DNA from: [Mycobacterium] vasticus | GTDB lineage: Bacteria > Actinomycetota > Actinomycetes > Mycobacteriales > Mycobacteriaceae | Direction of reading: 5' to 3' | Assembly: GCF_020181595.1 (NCBI RefSeq) | Contig: NZ_CP084028.1 | Span: 3,004,401 to 3,068,400 of the forward strand | DNA: 64,000 nt | Shown: piece by piece, positions 43,483 to 52,968 of the stretch | Layout: each line of letters opens with the position of its first letter | How positions within the stretch are numbered: position 1 is the stretch's first letter | The notes under the pieces: model-generated | The model's input: only the letters and a program-made list of their open reading frames with translations | What the model was told of the DNA's origin: nothing | Databases searched by the model: none | Position numbers and translations under genes: made by a program

Positions 43483-45170
43483 TTCTGCATCACGTAGGTT
43501 CCCGGCGCAGGCCCCAGTGGCGGAAAATCTTCTCCACCAAGTGTTTTCGGTGCATCGATCTCGGGTCCGCTGCGTTCGGCGAGCCAGGCCACATAGTGCG
43601 GCCACCACGAGTCGCTGAGTTTCTCGGCGGCACCCAGCCACTCCCGCGGGTCTGCGGAGTCGACCGCTCCGACCCGATACGACGCCTTCGGGTTACCGGG
43701 CGGGTTGACCAGCGCGGCGATATGCCCACTGGAGGACAGCACGTAGCGGTTGTCCTTGCTGCCCAGCAGCCGCGCGCTGCGGTAGGTGGCCTGCCACGGG
43801 GAGATGTGGTCGGCGACCCCGCCGATCACGTAGGCGTCGGCGGTGATCGCCGACAGGTCCACCGCAGAGCCCAGCATGCTCAGCTCGCCCGGGTTGACCA
43901 GTGAATTGTGCACGCCCATCAGCACCATGTCGCGATGCAGTGCCGCGGCCATCCGGGTGGTGTCGGCGTTCCAGAACAACACGTCGAACGCGGCCGGCGG
44001 CCGGCCCTGCACGTAGTTGTTCACCCAGTACCGCCACACCAGGTCGGTGGGCCGCAGCCAGGCGAACATCTCCGCCATGGCCCGCCCGTCCAGGTAGCCC
44101 TTCTTGGCCGAGGTACGGATCGCCGCCTGGGCGGCCCGGTCGCTCATCAGCGCCGACGCGAACCCGGCGTTGGTCTCGTCGAGCACGGTCACCGCCAGGG
44201 TGAGCCCGGCGATCCGGTCACCCTCGCCGATCGCGGCCAGGTGCGCGGCCGTCATCGCCGCAAGGATCCCGCCCGAGCAGGTCCCCAGTAGGTGCGCGCT
44301 GTCGGTGGCGGCGATTATCTGCACGGTGTCCAGCGCTTCGACGATCGCCGCGCCGTAGGCATCGAAACCCCAGTCCCGGTGCCGTGCTTGCGGATTCCGC
44401 CACGACATCACGAACACCTGCTGCCCCTGCTGGACGAAGTACTCGATCATGCTGCGGCCCGGGGCGATGTCCATGATGTAGAACTTGTTGATCACCGGCG
44501 GCACTATCAGCAACGGAATCGTGTGCACGGTCGGCGTCTGCGGGGCGTACTGGATCAGCTCGAACATCGAGTTCGCGAACACCACCGCTCCCTTGGTGAC
44601 AGCCACCGTCTCACCGACGGCGAATGCGTCCGGCTCCACCATGGCCGGCACCCGCGGCTGGGATGCCATGTCGCGAGCGAACGCCCGCAGCCCTCGCACC
44701 GCGCTCAGTCCGCCGGTGTCGATCAGCGCCTTCCAACCCAGCGGGCTGATCACCGGATTGTTGGTCGGGGCCAAGCCCTCCACCAGGTTGTCGATGACGA
44801 ACCGCATCTTGTCGGCATCGCGCCAGTCCAGGTCGGCGACGGCGAGCAGCGCATCGGCGGTCTCGGCGGCCGCCAGGTAGCCCTGCATGATCCGGTGCAG
44901 CAGCGGGTTCTGCTGCCAGGCCGGGTCGCTGAACCGCTTATCGGACCGGTCCGGGGCGCGATTCGATCTGCCCGCGACGATCGAGCCGAGCTCGCGGGCC
45001 AGGGTGCCCACCCGGTCCGCCACCGCGCCGGGTTGTTTGGACAGGTTCGCGCCGAGCCGAAACCAGGCGGCGTCCGGCATGATCCGGCGCGTGATCGGCT
45101 TGGCGCCGCTGGTAAGCACAAGGTCCAGCGGCACTGCCAGCTCATCGGGTTTGGTCGTGGTGGTTGCCAT
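43479..45170 (-). CDS. phaC: Polyhydroxyalkanoate synthase
   Basis: A 563-residue PHA synthase. The catalytic Cys298 sits in the lipase-like box GTCSGG, with Asp in GGVADHISPW and His in SSGHIAALVNPPGN. It joins 3-hydroxyacyl-CoA units into storage polyester. No phaE or phaR subunit and no phasin gene are next to it, so it is more like class I/II than III/IV. It starts 2 bases after fadD. Confidence 0.9.
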   Translation of the reverse strand: MATTTTKPDELAVPLDLVLTSGAKPITRRIMPDAAWFRLGANLSKQPGAVADRVGTLARELGSIVAGRSNRAPDRSDKRFSDPAWQQNPLLHRIMQGYLAAAETADALLAVADLDWRDADKMRFVIDNLVEGLAPTNNPVISPLGWKALIDTGGLSAVRGLRAFARDMASQPRVPAMVEPDAFAVGETVAVTKGAVVFANSMFELIQYAPQTPTVHTIPLLIVPPVINKFYIMDIAPGRSMIEYFVQQGQQVFVMSWRNPQARHRDWGFDAYGAAIVEALDTVQIIAATDSAHLLGTCSGGILAAMTAAHLAAIGEGDRIAGLTLAVTVLDETNAGFASALMSDRAAQAAIRTSAKKGYLDGRAMAEMFAWLRPTDLVWRYWVNNYVQGRPPAAFDVLFWNADTTRMAAALHRDMVLMGVHNSLVNPGELSMLGSAVDLSAITADAYVIGGVADHISPWQATYRSARLLGSKDNRYVLSSSGHIAALVNPPGNPKASYRVGAVDSADPREWLGAAEKLSDSWWPHYVAWLAERSGPEIDAPKTLGGEDFPPLGPAPGTYVMQK

Positions 45171-45172
45171 GC

Positions 45173-46684
45173 CTATCTGTTGCTTTCTGTTGCCGGAACG
45201 ATGATTTCGCGCTTGAGGATCTTGCCGGTCGCACCCTTGGGGAGGGCGTCCACCAGCCAGATCCGGCGCGGGTATTTGTAGGCCGCTACCCGGGCCTTCA
45301 CATATTCGCGGAGCTCGTCGGGGGTCGCGGTCGCGCCCGCCTTGAGTGCGACCGCGGCGCCGACGTCTTCGCCGAGCGAGTCGTGCGGCGTGCCGATGAC
45401 GGCGGCCTCGGCGACCGCCGGGTGTTCGTAGAGCACCTCTTCGACCTCACGCGGGTAGACGTTCATTCCGCCGCGGATGATCAGGTCCTTGGTGCGGTCG
45501 ACGATGTAGTAGTAGCCGTCCTCGTCGACACGCCCCACATCTCCGGTGCACAGCCAACCGTCGGCGGTGATGGTGGCCGCGGTGGCCTTCGGTAGGTTCC
45601 AGTAGCCCAACATGACGTTGTGGCCGCGGATCTGGATCTCCCCGGCCTCCCCCTGCACGACCTCGGCGCCGTCGGTGTCGGCCACCCGCAGCTCAACGCC
45701 TTCGATCGGGGTACCGATCGAGCCCACCTTGCGCGGCCGGTTCGGATGGTTGAACGTCGCCACCGGTGAGCTCTCGGACAGTCCGTAACCCTCCAGTACC
45801 GCGCAGCCGAAGGCCTTCTCGAAATCTGTGAGAACCTGCACGGGCAGCGCCGCGCCACCCGAGACACAGGTCCTCAGGGTGCGGGTCGCCATCGGCGCGG
45901 CGTCGGCGGCCCGGCTGAGCAACCCCGCGTACATCGTTGGCACGCCCTCGAATACGGTGACGCCGTCGCGCTCGATCACCTCCAGCGCCCGACCGGGTTC
46001 GAAACGCGGCAACAACGTCAACGTCGCGCCGGCCAGAACCGACGCGTTGAGCCCGCAGGTCAAGCCGAAGACGTGAAAGAGCGGAAGGCAGCCCAACACC
46101 ACGTCGTCCGGACCGATCTCGATCAGGGTCCGCGCGCACACCTCGGCATTGCGGGTCAATCCCGCGTGGGTGAGCATGGCGCCCTTGGGTTTTCCGGTGG
46201 TGCCCGAGGTGTGCAGGATGACGGCGACGTCGTCGTCGGCGCGGTGCACCGCCGCCATGGAGTCGGGCAGTCCGGTGAGCAGCTCGGCCAGCCCGGCGTC
46301 GTCGACCACCCAGCACCGCGCACCCGCCCGCTCGGCACCGGCGGTGGCCTCGTCGGCGAAGGCCGGCGTCGCGAACATCGCGGTGGCGCCGGTGTTGGAC
46401 AGGTAGAACTCGACCTCGCGCGCCTTGAGCAGCGGGTTTATCGGTACTGCCACCGCGCCGCGGCGCATGATGCCGTAGAACACGATGGCGAACGCCGGCG
46501 TGTTCGGCAGCATTACCCCTACCCGGTCACCGGGCTCGATGCCCGCCTGTGTCAACAACGCGGCCACCCCGGCGGCCGCCGCCTCGAGTTCGGCGAAGGT
46601 CACCGTCAGTTCGTCGCAGCGCAACGCAATACGGTCGGGATGGCGGTCTTTGGCTGCCGTCAGGTTCATGCTCAGTGCTGGCAT
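45173..46684 (-). CDS. Fatty acyl-CoA ligase (FadD-type) of the PHA operon
   Basis: A 503-residue ANL enzyme. The P-loop is LHTSGTTGKPKGAMLTH, later EGYGLSESSP, GWLCTGDVGRVDEDGYYYIVDR and the catalytic lysine in PKGATGKILKRE. It would supply acyl-CoA from fatty acids, possibly for PHA made by PhaC. The start at 46684 is used; an ATG at 46669 is also possible. Confidence 0.87.
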   Translation of the reverse strand: MPALSMNLTAAKDRHPDRIALRCDELTVTFAELEAAAAGVAALLTQAGIEPGDRVGVMLPNTPAFAIVFYGIMRRGAVAVPINPLLKAREVEFYLSNTGATAMFATPAFADEATAGAERAGARCWVVDDAGLAELLTGLPDSMAAVHRADDDVAVILHTSGTTGKPKGAMLTHAGLTRNAEVCARTLIEIGPDDVVLGCLPLFHVFGLTCGLNASVLAGATLTLLPRFEPGRALEVIERDGVTVFEGVPTMYAGLLSRAADAAPMATRTLRTCVSGGAALPVQVLTDFEKAFGCAVLEGYGLSESSPVATFNHPNRPRKVGSIGTPIEGVELRVADTDGAEVVQGEAGEIQIRGHNVMLGYWNLPKATAATITADGWLCTGDVGRVDEDGYYYIVDRTKDLIIRGGMNVYPREVEEVLYEHPAVAEAAVIGTPHDSLGEDVGAAVALKAGATATPDELREYVKARVAAYKYPRRIWLVDALPKGATGKILKREIIVPATESNR

Positions 46685-46788
46685 GCCTCCAGCGTGATGC
46701 GAACGACGCCGGGCAACAATGTCCACGCGAACAACACCCCGGCCATTCGAGTGTGGCCGCGCACATTCCCCGCCTATCGTTGCCGGAT

Positions 46789-47970
46789 ATGAGCGCCGTA
46801 TCCGATCCTCACATCGGCCGGCTGAGCAAGCTGATGCTGGCCCGCGCGCCGGAGTTGGGCGCAGCCATGGCCGATCTGATCTGCAGCGATATCGCGGCCT
46901 ACCGCGACGGCGCGATGATCGCCCGCGCCGAGGTGTGCGACACCTGCGTGGCCAACCTGACGTTCGTCTTCGACGCACTGGCCGGCGAGGACGCCGCCGA
47001 TACGTCGATCGCTCAACGTACCGGCACCTCCCGCGCCGTCGCCGGCGTTCCGCTACCGGCAGTGATGACCGCCTACCGGATGGGATTCCGCTACATGTGG
47101 GAGCAGGCCGTCGTCACGGCACGGGCGGCGGGCATCCCCACCGAATCGATCCTGGAGGCCGCAGCACGGGTCTACCTCGCCCAGGACACCTTCACCGAGG
47201 CGATGAGCAACGGCTATCGCGAGCAGGTGACCACGCGGCTCCTGGAGCAGGAGGAGGAACGCTCGGCACTGTTGGAGGCCCTGCTGTTCAACCGGATCAC
47301 CGACACACACAACCTGTGGGATGCCGCGCACCTGCTGCGCCTGCCCACCTCGGGCCCGTTCGTCGTGGTGGCCGCGGAGCTGCTGGAGATCGGGAAACTG
47401 GTGCTGCCCGCCATCGAGAGCAAGCTCGCCGCCCGCGACATCCGCTCAGCGTGGCGATTGCTCTCGGATCTGCAGGTCGGCATCGTCGCGCTGCGCGTCG
47501 CCGAGACACTCGGCACGCTGGTCGAGGTGCTGCGCCAGGCGGCGCGCACCCGGGTGGGTATCAGCCCCCCGTTTCCCGAGCTGGCCGACACCGGCGAGGG
47601 GCTGCGGCTGGCCCGGCTGGCGGTCGCAGAAAAGCCACCCGCCGATTCGTTGGTCACGATCTTCGACGACACCCCACTGGCGGTCGCGGCGGTGAGCGCG
47701 CCGGAGACGATGACCAGGCTCAGGTCAGCCGTGCTGGGCCGCATCGATGCGTTGCCGGCCGGGGAGCGCACGATCCTGTTCGACACGTTTCGGGCCTGGC
47801 TGGACGCCGACGGCTCGGCCAACGACACCGCGACCGCCATCTTCTGTCACCCCAACACGGTGCGCCATCGGCTGCGCCGCATCGAGGAGCTGACCGGCCG
47901 ATCACTCGCGCGGCCGCGGGACATCACCGAACTCTGTCTGGCGTTCGAGGTACAGGAACGCCTGCCGTGA
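46789..47970 (+). CDS. PucR/CdaR-type transcription regulator
   Basis: A 393-residue protein with an N-terminal RsbRD-like helical sensor region (residues about 10-160) and a C-terminal PucR helix-turn-helix (ANDTATAIFCHPNTVRHRLRRIEELTG). It is divergent from fadD-phaC-phaZ across 104 bases, so it is the likely regulator of that operon. The inducer is unknown. Confidence 0.82.
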   Translation: MSAVSDPHIGRLSKLMLARAPELGAAMADLICSDIAAYRDGAMIARAEVCDTCVANLTFVFDALAGEDAADTSIAQRTGTSRAVAGVPLPAVMTAYRMGFRYMWEQAVVTARAAGIPTESILEAAARVYLAQDTFTEAMSNGYREQVTTRLLEQEEERSALLEALLFNRITDTHNLWDAAHLLRLPTSGPFVVVAAELLEIGKLVLPAIESKLAARDIRSAWRLLSDLQVGIVALRVAETLGTLVEVLRQAARTRVGISPPFPELADTGEGLRLARLAVAEKPPADSLVTIFDDTPLAVAAVSAPETMTRLRSAVLGRIDALPAGERTILFDTFRAWLDADGSANDTATAIFCHPNTVRHRLRRIEELTGRSLARPRDITELCLAFEVQERLP

Positions 47971-47995
47971 GCCCCGGTCGGGCCGTCGGCGGCGA

Positions 47996-49426
47996 TCAGC
48001 CGGAAATATCGACTGGGCCCGGCTGTTGCGCCCGCAACGGCAGGACCAGCTGGAAGCGGGCGCCGCCGTCGTGGGCGACACAGCTAAGCCGGCCGCCGTG
48101 CGCACCGGCCAATGCGCGGGCGATCGGCAGGCCCAGGCCGGCCCCGCCGCGCTGACGGCCCCGGTCGGTGTCCAGGCGCACCAGCCGGTCGAAGATGCGC
48201 TCGGTATCCTCGGCAGCGATTCCCGTTCCGGTGTCGGTGACGGTGATTTCGGCGGAACCCGCCCGGCATCGCACGTCGACGACGACGCTGCCGCCGGGCG
48301 GGGTGTGGCGGCGGGCGTTGTCCAGCAGGTTGGACAGGATCTGCGCGACCCTGGTCGGATCCGCCTGCACGGTAAGGGTTTCCGGCCCGGAGCGGGTCAA
48401 ATGCAGCTGCGGGGCCAGCAATGCCGCCCGATCCAGCTGAGTGTCGATGAGCCCGACCAGATCGACGTCCTTGAGCTCCAACGGCAGCCCGGCGTCGATG
48501 TAGCTCAACTCGAGCATGTCGGTGACCAGCCGGGTGGCGCGGCGGGCCTCGGTGAGCAGCATCGTGGCGCGGCGGTGTTGACGGAGCACCTCGGGGTCGG
48601 CGGCGTCCTGCCCGACGCCGTGGCCGACATTGCCGGCGATCTGTTCGGCCGCCGCCTGGATTCCGGCGATCGGGGTACGCAGCTCGTGGGCGGCGTCGGC
48701 CAGGAAACGACGCACCGCCGCCTCAGCCCGTTGCGCCTTCTCTGCGGCGCTGCGGGCCCGCCCCTCGGAATCCTCCAACTCATCGAGCATGTCATCGAAA
48801 GCGCTTGCCGCACGGCCAAGTTCGGTCTTCGGGCGGTCGGGGCGCAGTCGGCGCCCCCGGTCCCCTGTGGTGATGTCGCGGGCCAGGTCGGTGAGCCGAT
48901 CCAGCGGCGCGAGCATGGTCCAGCTCACCCCCGCCAGCATGATCGCCGCGATCACCAGGGTTACCAGCCCGGCCTCGATCATCAAACGGCGCAGTCGGCG
49001 CAATGTCTCGCTGGCTTCGGTGCTGTCGGCGACCAGGATGACCCGGGCGCCGTCGGGCAACGGGTGCACCAGTACCGTCGCGGTCTCCTCGGGTTCCAGC
49101 GGCGGCGGCGCGATTCGCGATCCGGTGGTTGCGTCGGGCTCGATGGCCGGATCGCCGTAGCTGGTTCCGTCGGCGGTGACCACGAGTGCGCCCACGACGC
49201 CGCCGTTGAGCTCCTCGGCCAGTTGTTCGGCGGTCGCCCCCCGGGCCACCATGCTGTCGGCACGGGCGGTGGCCGCCGAAAGCCGTTCGTGCAGACTGCG
49301 ATCCGACACCGTGGTCAAGGTGGTGTTGATCACCAGCCCCATGGTCAGCATCAGCAGTGTGAGCAGGGCGAGCACCGTGACGGTCAGCCTGCGCCGCAGC
49401 GACGGTGTCGCGGTGCGGGCGCTCAT
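47996..49426 (-). CDS. Membrane sensor histidine kinase
   Basis: A 476-residue kinase. One membrane helix is at about 14-35 and a second at about 150-170, with an extracytoplasmic loop of about 115 residues between them, then a HAMP domain. The H-box is DAAHELRTPIAGI, the N-box LSNLLDNARRHTPPG, and G1 DTGTGIAAEDTERIFDRLVRL. Its gene overlaps the response regulator by four bases. The signal is unknown. Confidence 0.92.
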   Translation of the reverse strand: MSARTATPSLRRRLTVTVLALLTLLMLTMGLVINTTLTTVSDRSLHERLSAATARADSMVARGATAEQLAEELNGGVVGALVVTADGTSYGDPAIEPDATTGSRIAPPPLEPEETATVLVHPLPDGARVILVADSTEASETLRRLRRLMIEAGLVTLVIAAIMLAGVSWTMLAPLDRLTDLARDITTGDRGRRLRPDRPKTELGRAASAFDDMLDELEDSEGRARSAAEKAQRAEAAVRRFLADAAHELRTPIAGIQAAAEQIAGNVGHGVGQDAADPEVLRQHRRATMLLTEARRATRLVTDMLELSYIDAGLPLELKDVDLVGLIDTQLDRAALLAPQLHLTRSGPETLTVQADPTRVAQILSNLLDNARRHTPPGGSVVVDVRCRAGSAEITVTDTGTGIAAEDTERIFDRLVRLDTDRGRQRGGAGLGLPIARALAGAHGGRLSCVAHDGGARFQLVLPLRAQQPGPVDISG

Positions 49427-50148
49427 GAGCCCTGCTGGAGCTGGATGCGGTACCCGATCCCGCGCACGGTGTGCAGGATCCGTGGCCCGTGCGCCTCGAG
49501 CTTCTGCCGCAACCCGCTGATGTGGACCTGAACCAGATTGGGGTCAGAGGCCTCGTACCCCCACACCGCGTTGAGGATCTGCGCGGTGCTGACGATCCGG
49601 CCCCGCTGTTCCACGAGATAGACCAGCACCCGCAGCTCGGTGGCGGTCAGACCCAACGGAGTTCCGGCGCGCGCGGCCACCCCGGCGTCGACGTCGACCA
49701 TCAGGTCTCCGAGCTGCACGGCGGCCGGCATCCGGCCCCGTCGGCGCAGCACCGCCCCGACCCGCGACACCAGTTCGGCGAGCTCGAACGGCTTGACCAC
49801 GTAGTCGTCCGCCCCGCCGTCGAGCCCCCGCAACCGGTCGGGCAGGCCGTCGCGGGCGGTCAGCAGCACCACGCCCACCTCCCCCCAGCTCAGAATCTCC
49901 TCCATCAACGCGAACCCGTCGCGGCCGGGCAGCATCACGTCGAGCACCACCAGATCGGGCCGGAATCCGTCCAGCGCCTGCTCCAGCCCGTCACCGTCGG
50001 GTCGGGTGTCGGTGAGGTAGCCGGCATCCGAGAGTGCCTCGCTGACCATCTCGCGGATGGTCTCGGAGTCCTCTACCACCAGCACCCGTGGGGTTCCCAC
50101 GCTGAAGGAGCTGCCACCGCGACGTTCGGCGGACCGGGATTCGGCCAT
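49423..50148 (-). CDS. OmpR-family response regulator
   Basis: A 241-residue regulator. Receiver phosphoacceptor is Asp70 in LVVLDVMLPGRDG and the conserved Lys is in VVKPFELAEL; the C-terminal winged helix contains LTATELRVLVYLVEQRG and VHISGLRQKLEAHGPRILHTVRGIGYR. It is transcribed first, with the kinase after it. The ATG at 50148 gives a short Ser/Arg-rich lead. Targets are unknown; the repeats at 50170-50244 are the nearest candidate sites. Confidence 0.92.
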   Translation of the reverse strand: MAESRSAERRGGSSFSVGTPRVLVVEDSETIREMVSEALSDAGYLTDTRPDGDGLEQALDGFRPDLVVLDVMLPGRDGFALMEEILSWGEVGVVLLTARDGLPDRLRGLDGGADDYVVKPFELAELVSRVGAVLRRRGRMPAAVQLGDLMVDVDAGVAARAGTPLGLTATELRVLVYLVEQRGRIVSTAQILNAVWGYEASDPNLVQVHISGLRQKLEAHGPRILHTVRGIGYRIQLQQGS

Positions 50149-50169
50149 GGTCCATTGATAACACCATGA

Positions 50170-50244
50170 CGCCCGAACCGGGAGGTTCAGCAAGGCTCGA
50201 CGGAGGAGAGGCGAAGCTGGGACCTCCGCCCGAACCGGGAGGTC
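50170..50244. repeat. 17-bp direct repeats and hairpin between regulator and PPE genes
   Basis: CGCCCGAACCGGGAGGT occurs at 50170-50186 and again at 50227-50243, 57 bases apart. The second copy is part of an inverted repeat: GACCTCC (50221-50227) and GGAGGTC (50238-50244) around a 10-base loop. Direct repeats this near a response-regulator gene could be its binding sites. Confidence 0.6.
50193..50216 (+). repeat. 24-bp repeat, copy 1 (shared with the rsgA leader)
   Basis: These 24 bases, with core GGCTCGACGGAGGAGAGGCG, are identical to 63034-63057 directly before rsgA. Here no start codon follows (CTG in place of TTG) and the next gene is a PPE 127 bases on. Confidence 0.75.
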
Positions 50245-50342
50245 ACACCGGTCTTCAGGTTCACTTCAAGTTGAGGTTCTACCGTCGCGGCAACCGATTT
50301 CGGAGGGTTGCTCATGTCTGTCACCTACAGGGCTGTCTAGCG

Positions 50343-51686
50343 ATGGACTTCGCTGCGCTGCCACCCGAGATCAACTCGAGCCGGATGCACACCGGTGCCG
50401 GTGCCGAGCCTCTGCTGGCCGCCGCCACCGCGTGGAATGCGCTGGCCGCCGAACTGAACACCGCCGCCCTGGCCTACGACTCGGTGATCGATGAGCTGTC
50501 CGGCGGCTGGGCCGGGCCGAGCGCCGCCGCGATGGCCGCCGCCGCCGCCCCCTACGCCCAATGGATGCATGCCACGGCCGCCCAGGCCGAGCACACCGCC
50601 TCGCAGGCCAGGACCGCCGCCGCCGCCTACGGCTCGGCGTTCTCCATGACCGTTCCGCCGCAGGTCGTCACCGCCAACCGCGCCCAGCTGGTGACGTTGG
50701 TGACCACCAACTACCTGGGCCAAAACACCGCCGCCATTGCCGCTGCCAACGCCGCGTACTACGAGATGTGGGCACAGGACGCCTCGGCGATGTACGGCTA
50801 CGCCGCCGGTTCCGCCGCCGCGACACGCCTGGCACCGCTCACCCAACCACCGCGCACCACCAACCCCGCTGGGGCCGCGAACCAGTCCGGTGCGGTGGGA
50901 CAGGCGACCGCCGGCGCGGCCGGTAGCCAGGCCACCAACGTGACTTCGACGATCAGCCAGGTCTTGCAGGGGCTCAGCGCCCCGGGCTCGGCGGCCGCCG
51001 GTTCCAGTGCCTCGCTGAGCGGTTCCGTCGGAACCGCCGCAGCCATGGAGCCCGGCCTGGCCCTCTCCTATGCGGCGCTGGCCTCGAGCCTGTTCGGCAC
51101 ATTCGTGATCGACTCGGCCGGCACGTTCGGCGTCGACGCGGCCGGCACCTTCGGCATCGACCTGATCGGCGTCGGCGCGATCGAGAGCGAACTGCTGCCG
51201 GAGATGGCCCTGGCCAGCGCGGTGACTCCGGTGACAGCCGAGATGGGTGAAGCCGCCACGCTCAGCGGTCTGTCGGTGCCGCAGACTTGGGCGAGCGCCA
51301 GCCCGACCGTGATCCAGCAGATCGGTGCAGCGCTGCCGACCGCTGCCGAAGCCGCACTTCCCGCGGTCGCGGCGAGTGCCACCGCACTGCCGCTGGCCGC
51401 GATGGGCGCCGCCGGGTTGGCCGGCCGGGCCACCGCCGGTGTCGGCCGGGCCCGCGGCACCGGCACGGCACCGAAGGCCGCCGGAACCTCGGCGACCAAC
51501 GCCCCGAAGCGACCACGGCCGACGCCGAAGAATCCCACCCGGCCGCCGCAGCCGCAGTCCCGGCCGTTGACCGGCCCGATCACCCGGATCGCCGGTGAAC
51601 TGCGAGAGCTGGCAGATCTGCGCGACGCCGGGATTCTGACCGAAGAGGAGTTCACCCAGGAGAAGCGGCGCCTGCTGGGGCGGTAA
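50343..51686 (+). CDS. PPE protein with C-terminal SHOCT-like tail (first of tandem pair)
   Basis: A 447-residue protein. The PPE domain (about 1-175) starts [20 protein letters not shown] and has [19 protein letters not shown] motif [12 protein letters not shown] follows. A Pro/Lys/Arg linker leads to a final 28-residue segment, [21 protein letters not shown], that fits the SHOCT short helical domain, in which GILTEEEF is the core. SHOCT tails are thought to mediate oligomerisation. The ATG at 50343 gives the canonical N terminus. No PE gene precedes it. Confidence 0.87.
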   Translation: MDFAALPPEINSSRMHTGAGAEPLLAAATAWNALAAELNTAALAYDSVIDELSGGWAGPSAAAMAAAAAPYAQWMHATAAQAEHTASQARTAAAAYGSAFSMTVPPQVVTANRAQLVTLVTTNYLGQNTAAIAAANAAYYEMWAQDASAMYGYAAGSAAATRLAPLTQPPRTTNPAGAANQSGAVGQATAGAAGSQATNVTSTISQVLQGLSAPGSAAAGSSASLSGSVGTAAAMEPGLALSYAALASSLFGTFVIDSAGTFGVDAAGTFGIDLIGVGAIESELLPEMALASAVTPVTAEMGEAATLSGLSVPQTWASASPTVIQQIGAALPTAAEAALPAVAASATALPLAAMGAAGLAGRATAGVGRARGTGTAPKAAGTSATNAPKRPRPTPKNPTRPPQPQSRPLTGPITRIAGELRELADLRDAGILTEEEFTQEKRRLLGR

Positions 51687-51690
51687 CACC

Positions 51691-52968
51691 ATGGATTTCG
51701 CATTGTTGCCGCCTGAGGTCAACTCGGGCCGGATGTATATCGGGGCGGGTGCGGGCCCGATGCTGGCCGCCGCCTCGTCCTGGGACGCCCTCGGCGCCGA
51801 GCTGAACGCGGCCGGCCTGGCCTACGAATCGATACTCGCCGAGCTGTGCACCAGCTGGGCCGGTCCCAGCGCCCTGGCGATGGCCGCCGCGGCGGCGCCG
51901 TATGCCCAGTGGATGCGCGGCGCCGCAGTCCAGGCCGAGGAGACCGCGCTACAGGCCAGGGCCGCCACCACCGCCTACGAGACGGCTTTTGCCATGACCG
52001 TGCCGCCGCCGGTGGTCGCGGCCAACCGCAGCCTGCTGATGAGCCTGGTCGCGACGAATTTCCTGGGGCAGAACACCCCGGCGATCGCCGCTGCCGAGGC
52101 CGACTACGCCCGGATGTGGGCGCAGGACGCCACCGCCATGTACGGCTACGCGGCCGGTGCTGCGGCCGCGGCCGAGCTCACCCCGTTCTCCACGCCGCCG
52201 CGCACCTCCGATCCCGCCGGCGGCGCCGTGCAGGCCGGCGCGGTGGGGCAGGCGGTCGCGACCGCCGCCGAGGGCCAGGGCGAGACCGGCGTCACCACGC
52301 TCACCCAGATACTGCACACCGTGGCCGGCTCGTCGGGTCTGGCGCAGGCCGTCGGCGCCGGCGCGGCCGGGTTCAGCGGACCGGCCGCCGAACTGGCCCT
52401 CGCTGGCACCGGAGTGCTCGTCGACACCGTGGGGACGTTCGGCATCGATGTGCTGGGCACATTCCTGATCGATGCGATGGGTGCCGCCGAGGTGGGCCAG
52501 TCGCTGCTGCGGGCGGCGATGGCCGGGGCGTTGCCGATGACGGCCGAGTTTGCCTCGGCGACCTCCATCAGCGGGCTGTCGGTGCCGCTGGCCTGGGCTT
52601 CCGCGGCGCCGGAGATGGCCGCGCAGGTCGGAATGTCGTTGGCGGCCAGTGCCGCCTCCGGCGGTGCGTCCGCCGTTCCCGCCGCGGCGGCCGGCGGGGC
52701 GGTCTTGCCCGCGGTGGGGATCGCCGCGGCAGGCCTGGCGGGCCGGGCGTCCGGCGGGGCCCGGCCCATCGGCCCCGCCACCAAGCAACCGGTCAGGCGG
52801 GAGGACCCAGAGCAGCCCGGGGCGCTGCCAGAGATGCCGGCGGAGTCGGTTTTCGGCATGCTGATGGGCGCCGACATCGAGCTGCGCGAACTGGCCGAGC
52901 TGCGCCACGCCGGCATTCTCACCGACGAGGAGTACGTCGCCGAGCGACGCAGTCTGGTCGGGCGTTAG
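51691..52968 (+). CDS. PPE protein with C-terminal SHOCT-like tail (second of tandem pair)
   Basis: A 425-residue paralog of the previous gene, starting 4 bases after it. It begins [20 protein letters not shown], has [12 protein letters not shown] and ends with [21 protein letters not shown], again SHOCT-like. The two tails are similar but the linkers differ, so the tail is under selection (inference). The stop overlaps the convergent SRAP gene stop by four bases. Confidence 0.87.
   Translation: MDFALLPPEVNSGRMYIGAGAGPMLAAASSWDALGAELNAAGLAYESILAELCTSWAGPSALAMAAAAAPYAQWMRGAAVQAEETALQARAATTAYETAFAMTVPPPVVAANRSLLMSLVATNFLGQNTPAIAAAEADYARMWAQDATAMYGYAAGAAAAAELTPFSTPPRTSDPAGGAVQAGAVGQAVATAAEGQGETGVTTLTQILHTVAGSSGLAQAVGAGAAGFSGPAAELALAGTGVLVDTVGTFGIDVLGTFLIDAMGAAEVGQSLLRAAMAGALPMTAEFASATSISGLSVPLAWASAAPEMAAQVGMSLAASAASGGASAVPAAAAGGAVLPAVGIAAAGLAGRASGGARPIGPATKQPVRREDPEQPGALPEMPAESVFGMLMGADIELRELAELRHAGILTDEEYVAERRSLVGR

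Noticed and set aside
50166..50342. N-terminal extension of the first SHOCT-type PPE from an ATG at 50166
   Set aside because: PPE proteins begin at the MDFxxLPPE block; the extension covers the direct repeats and the 24-bp repeat and has no coding character.
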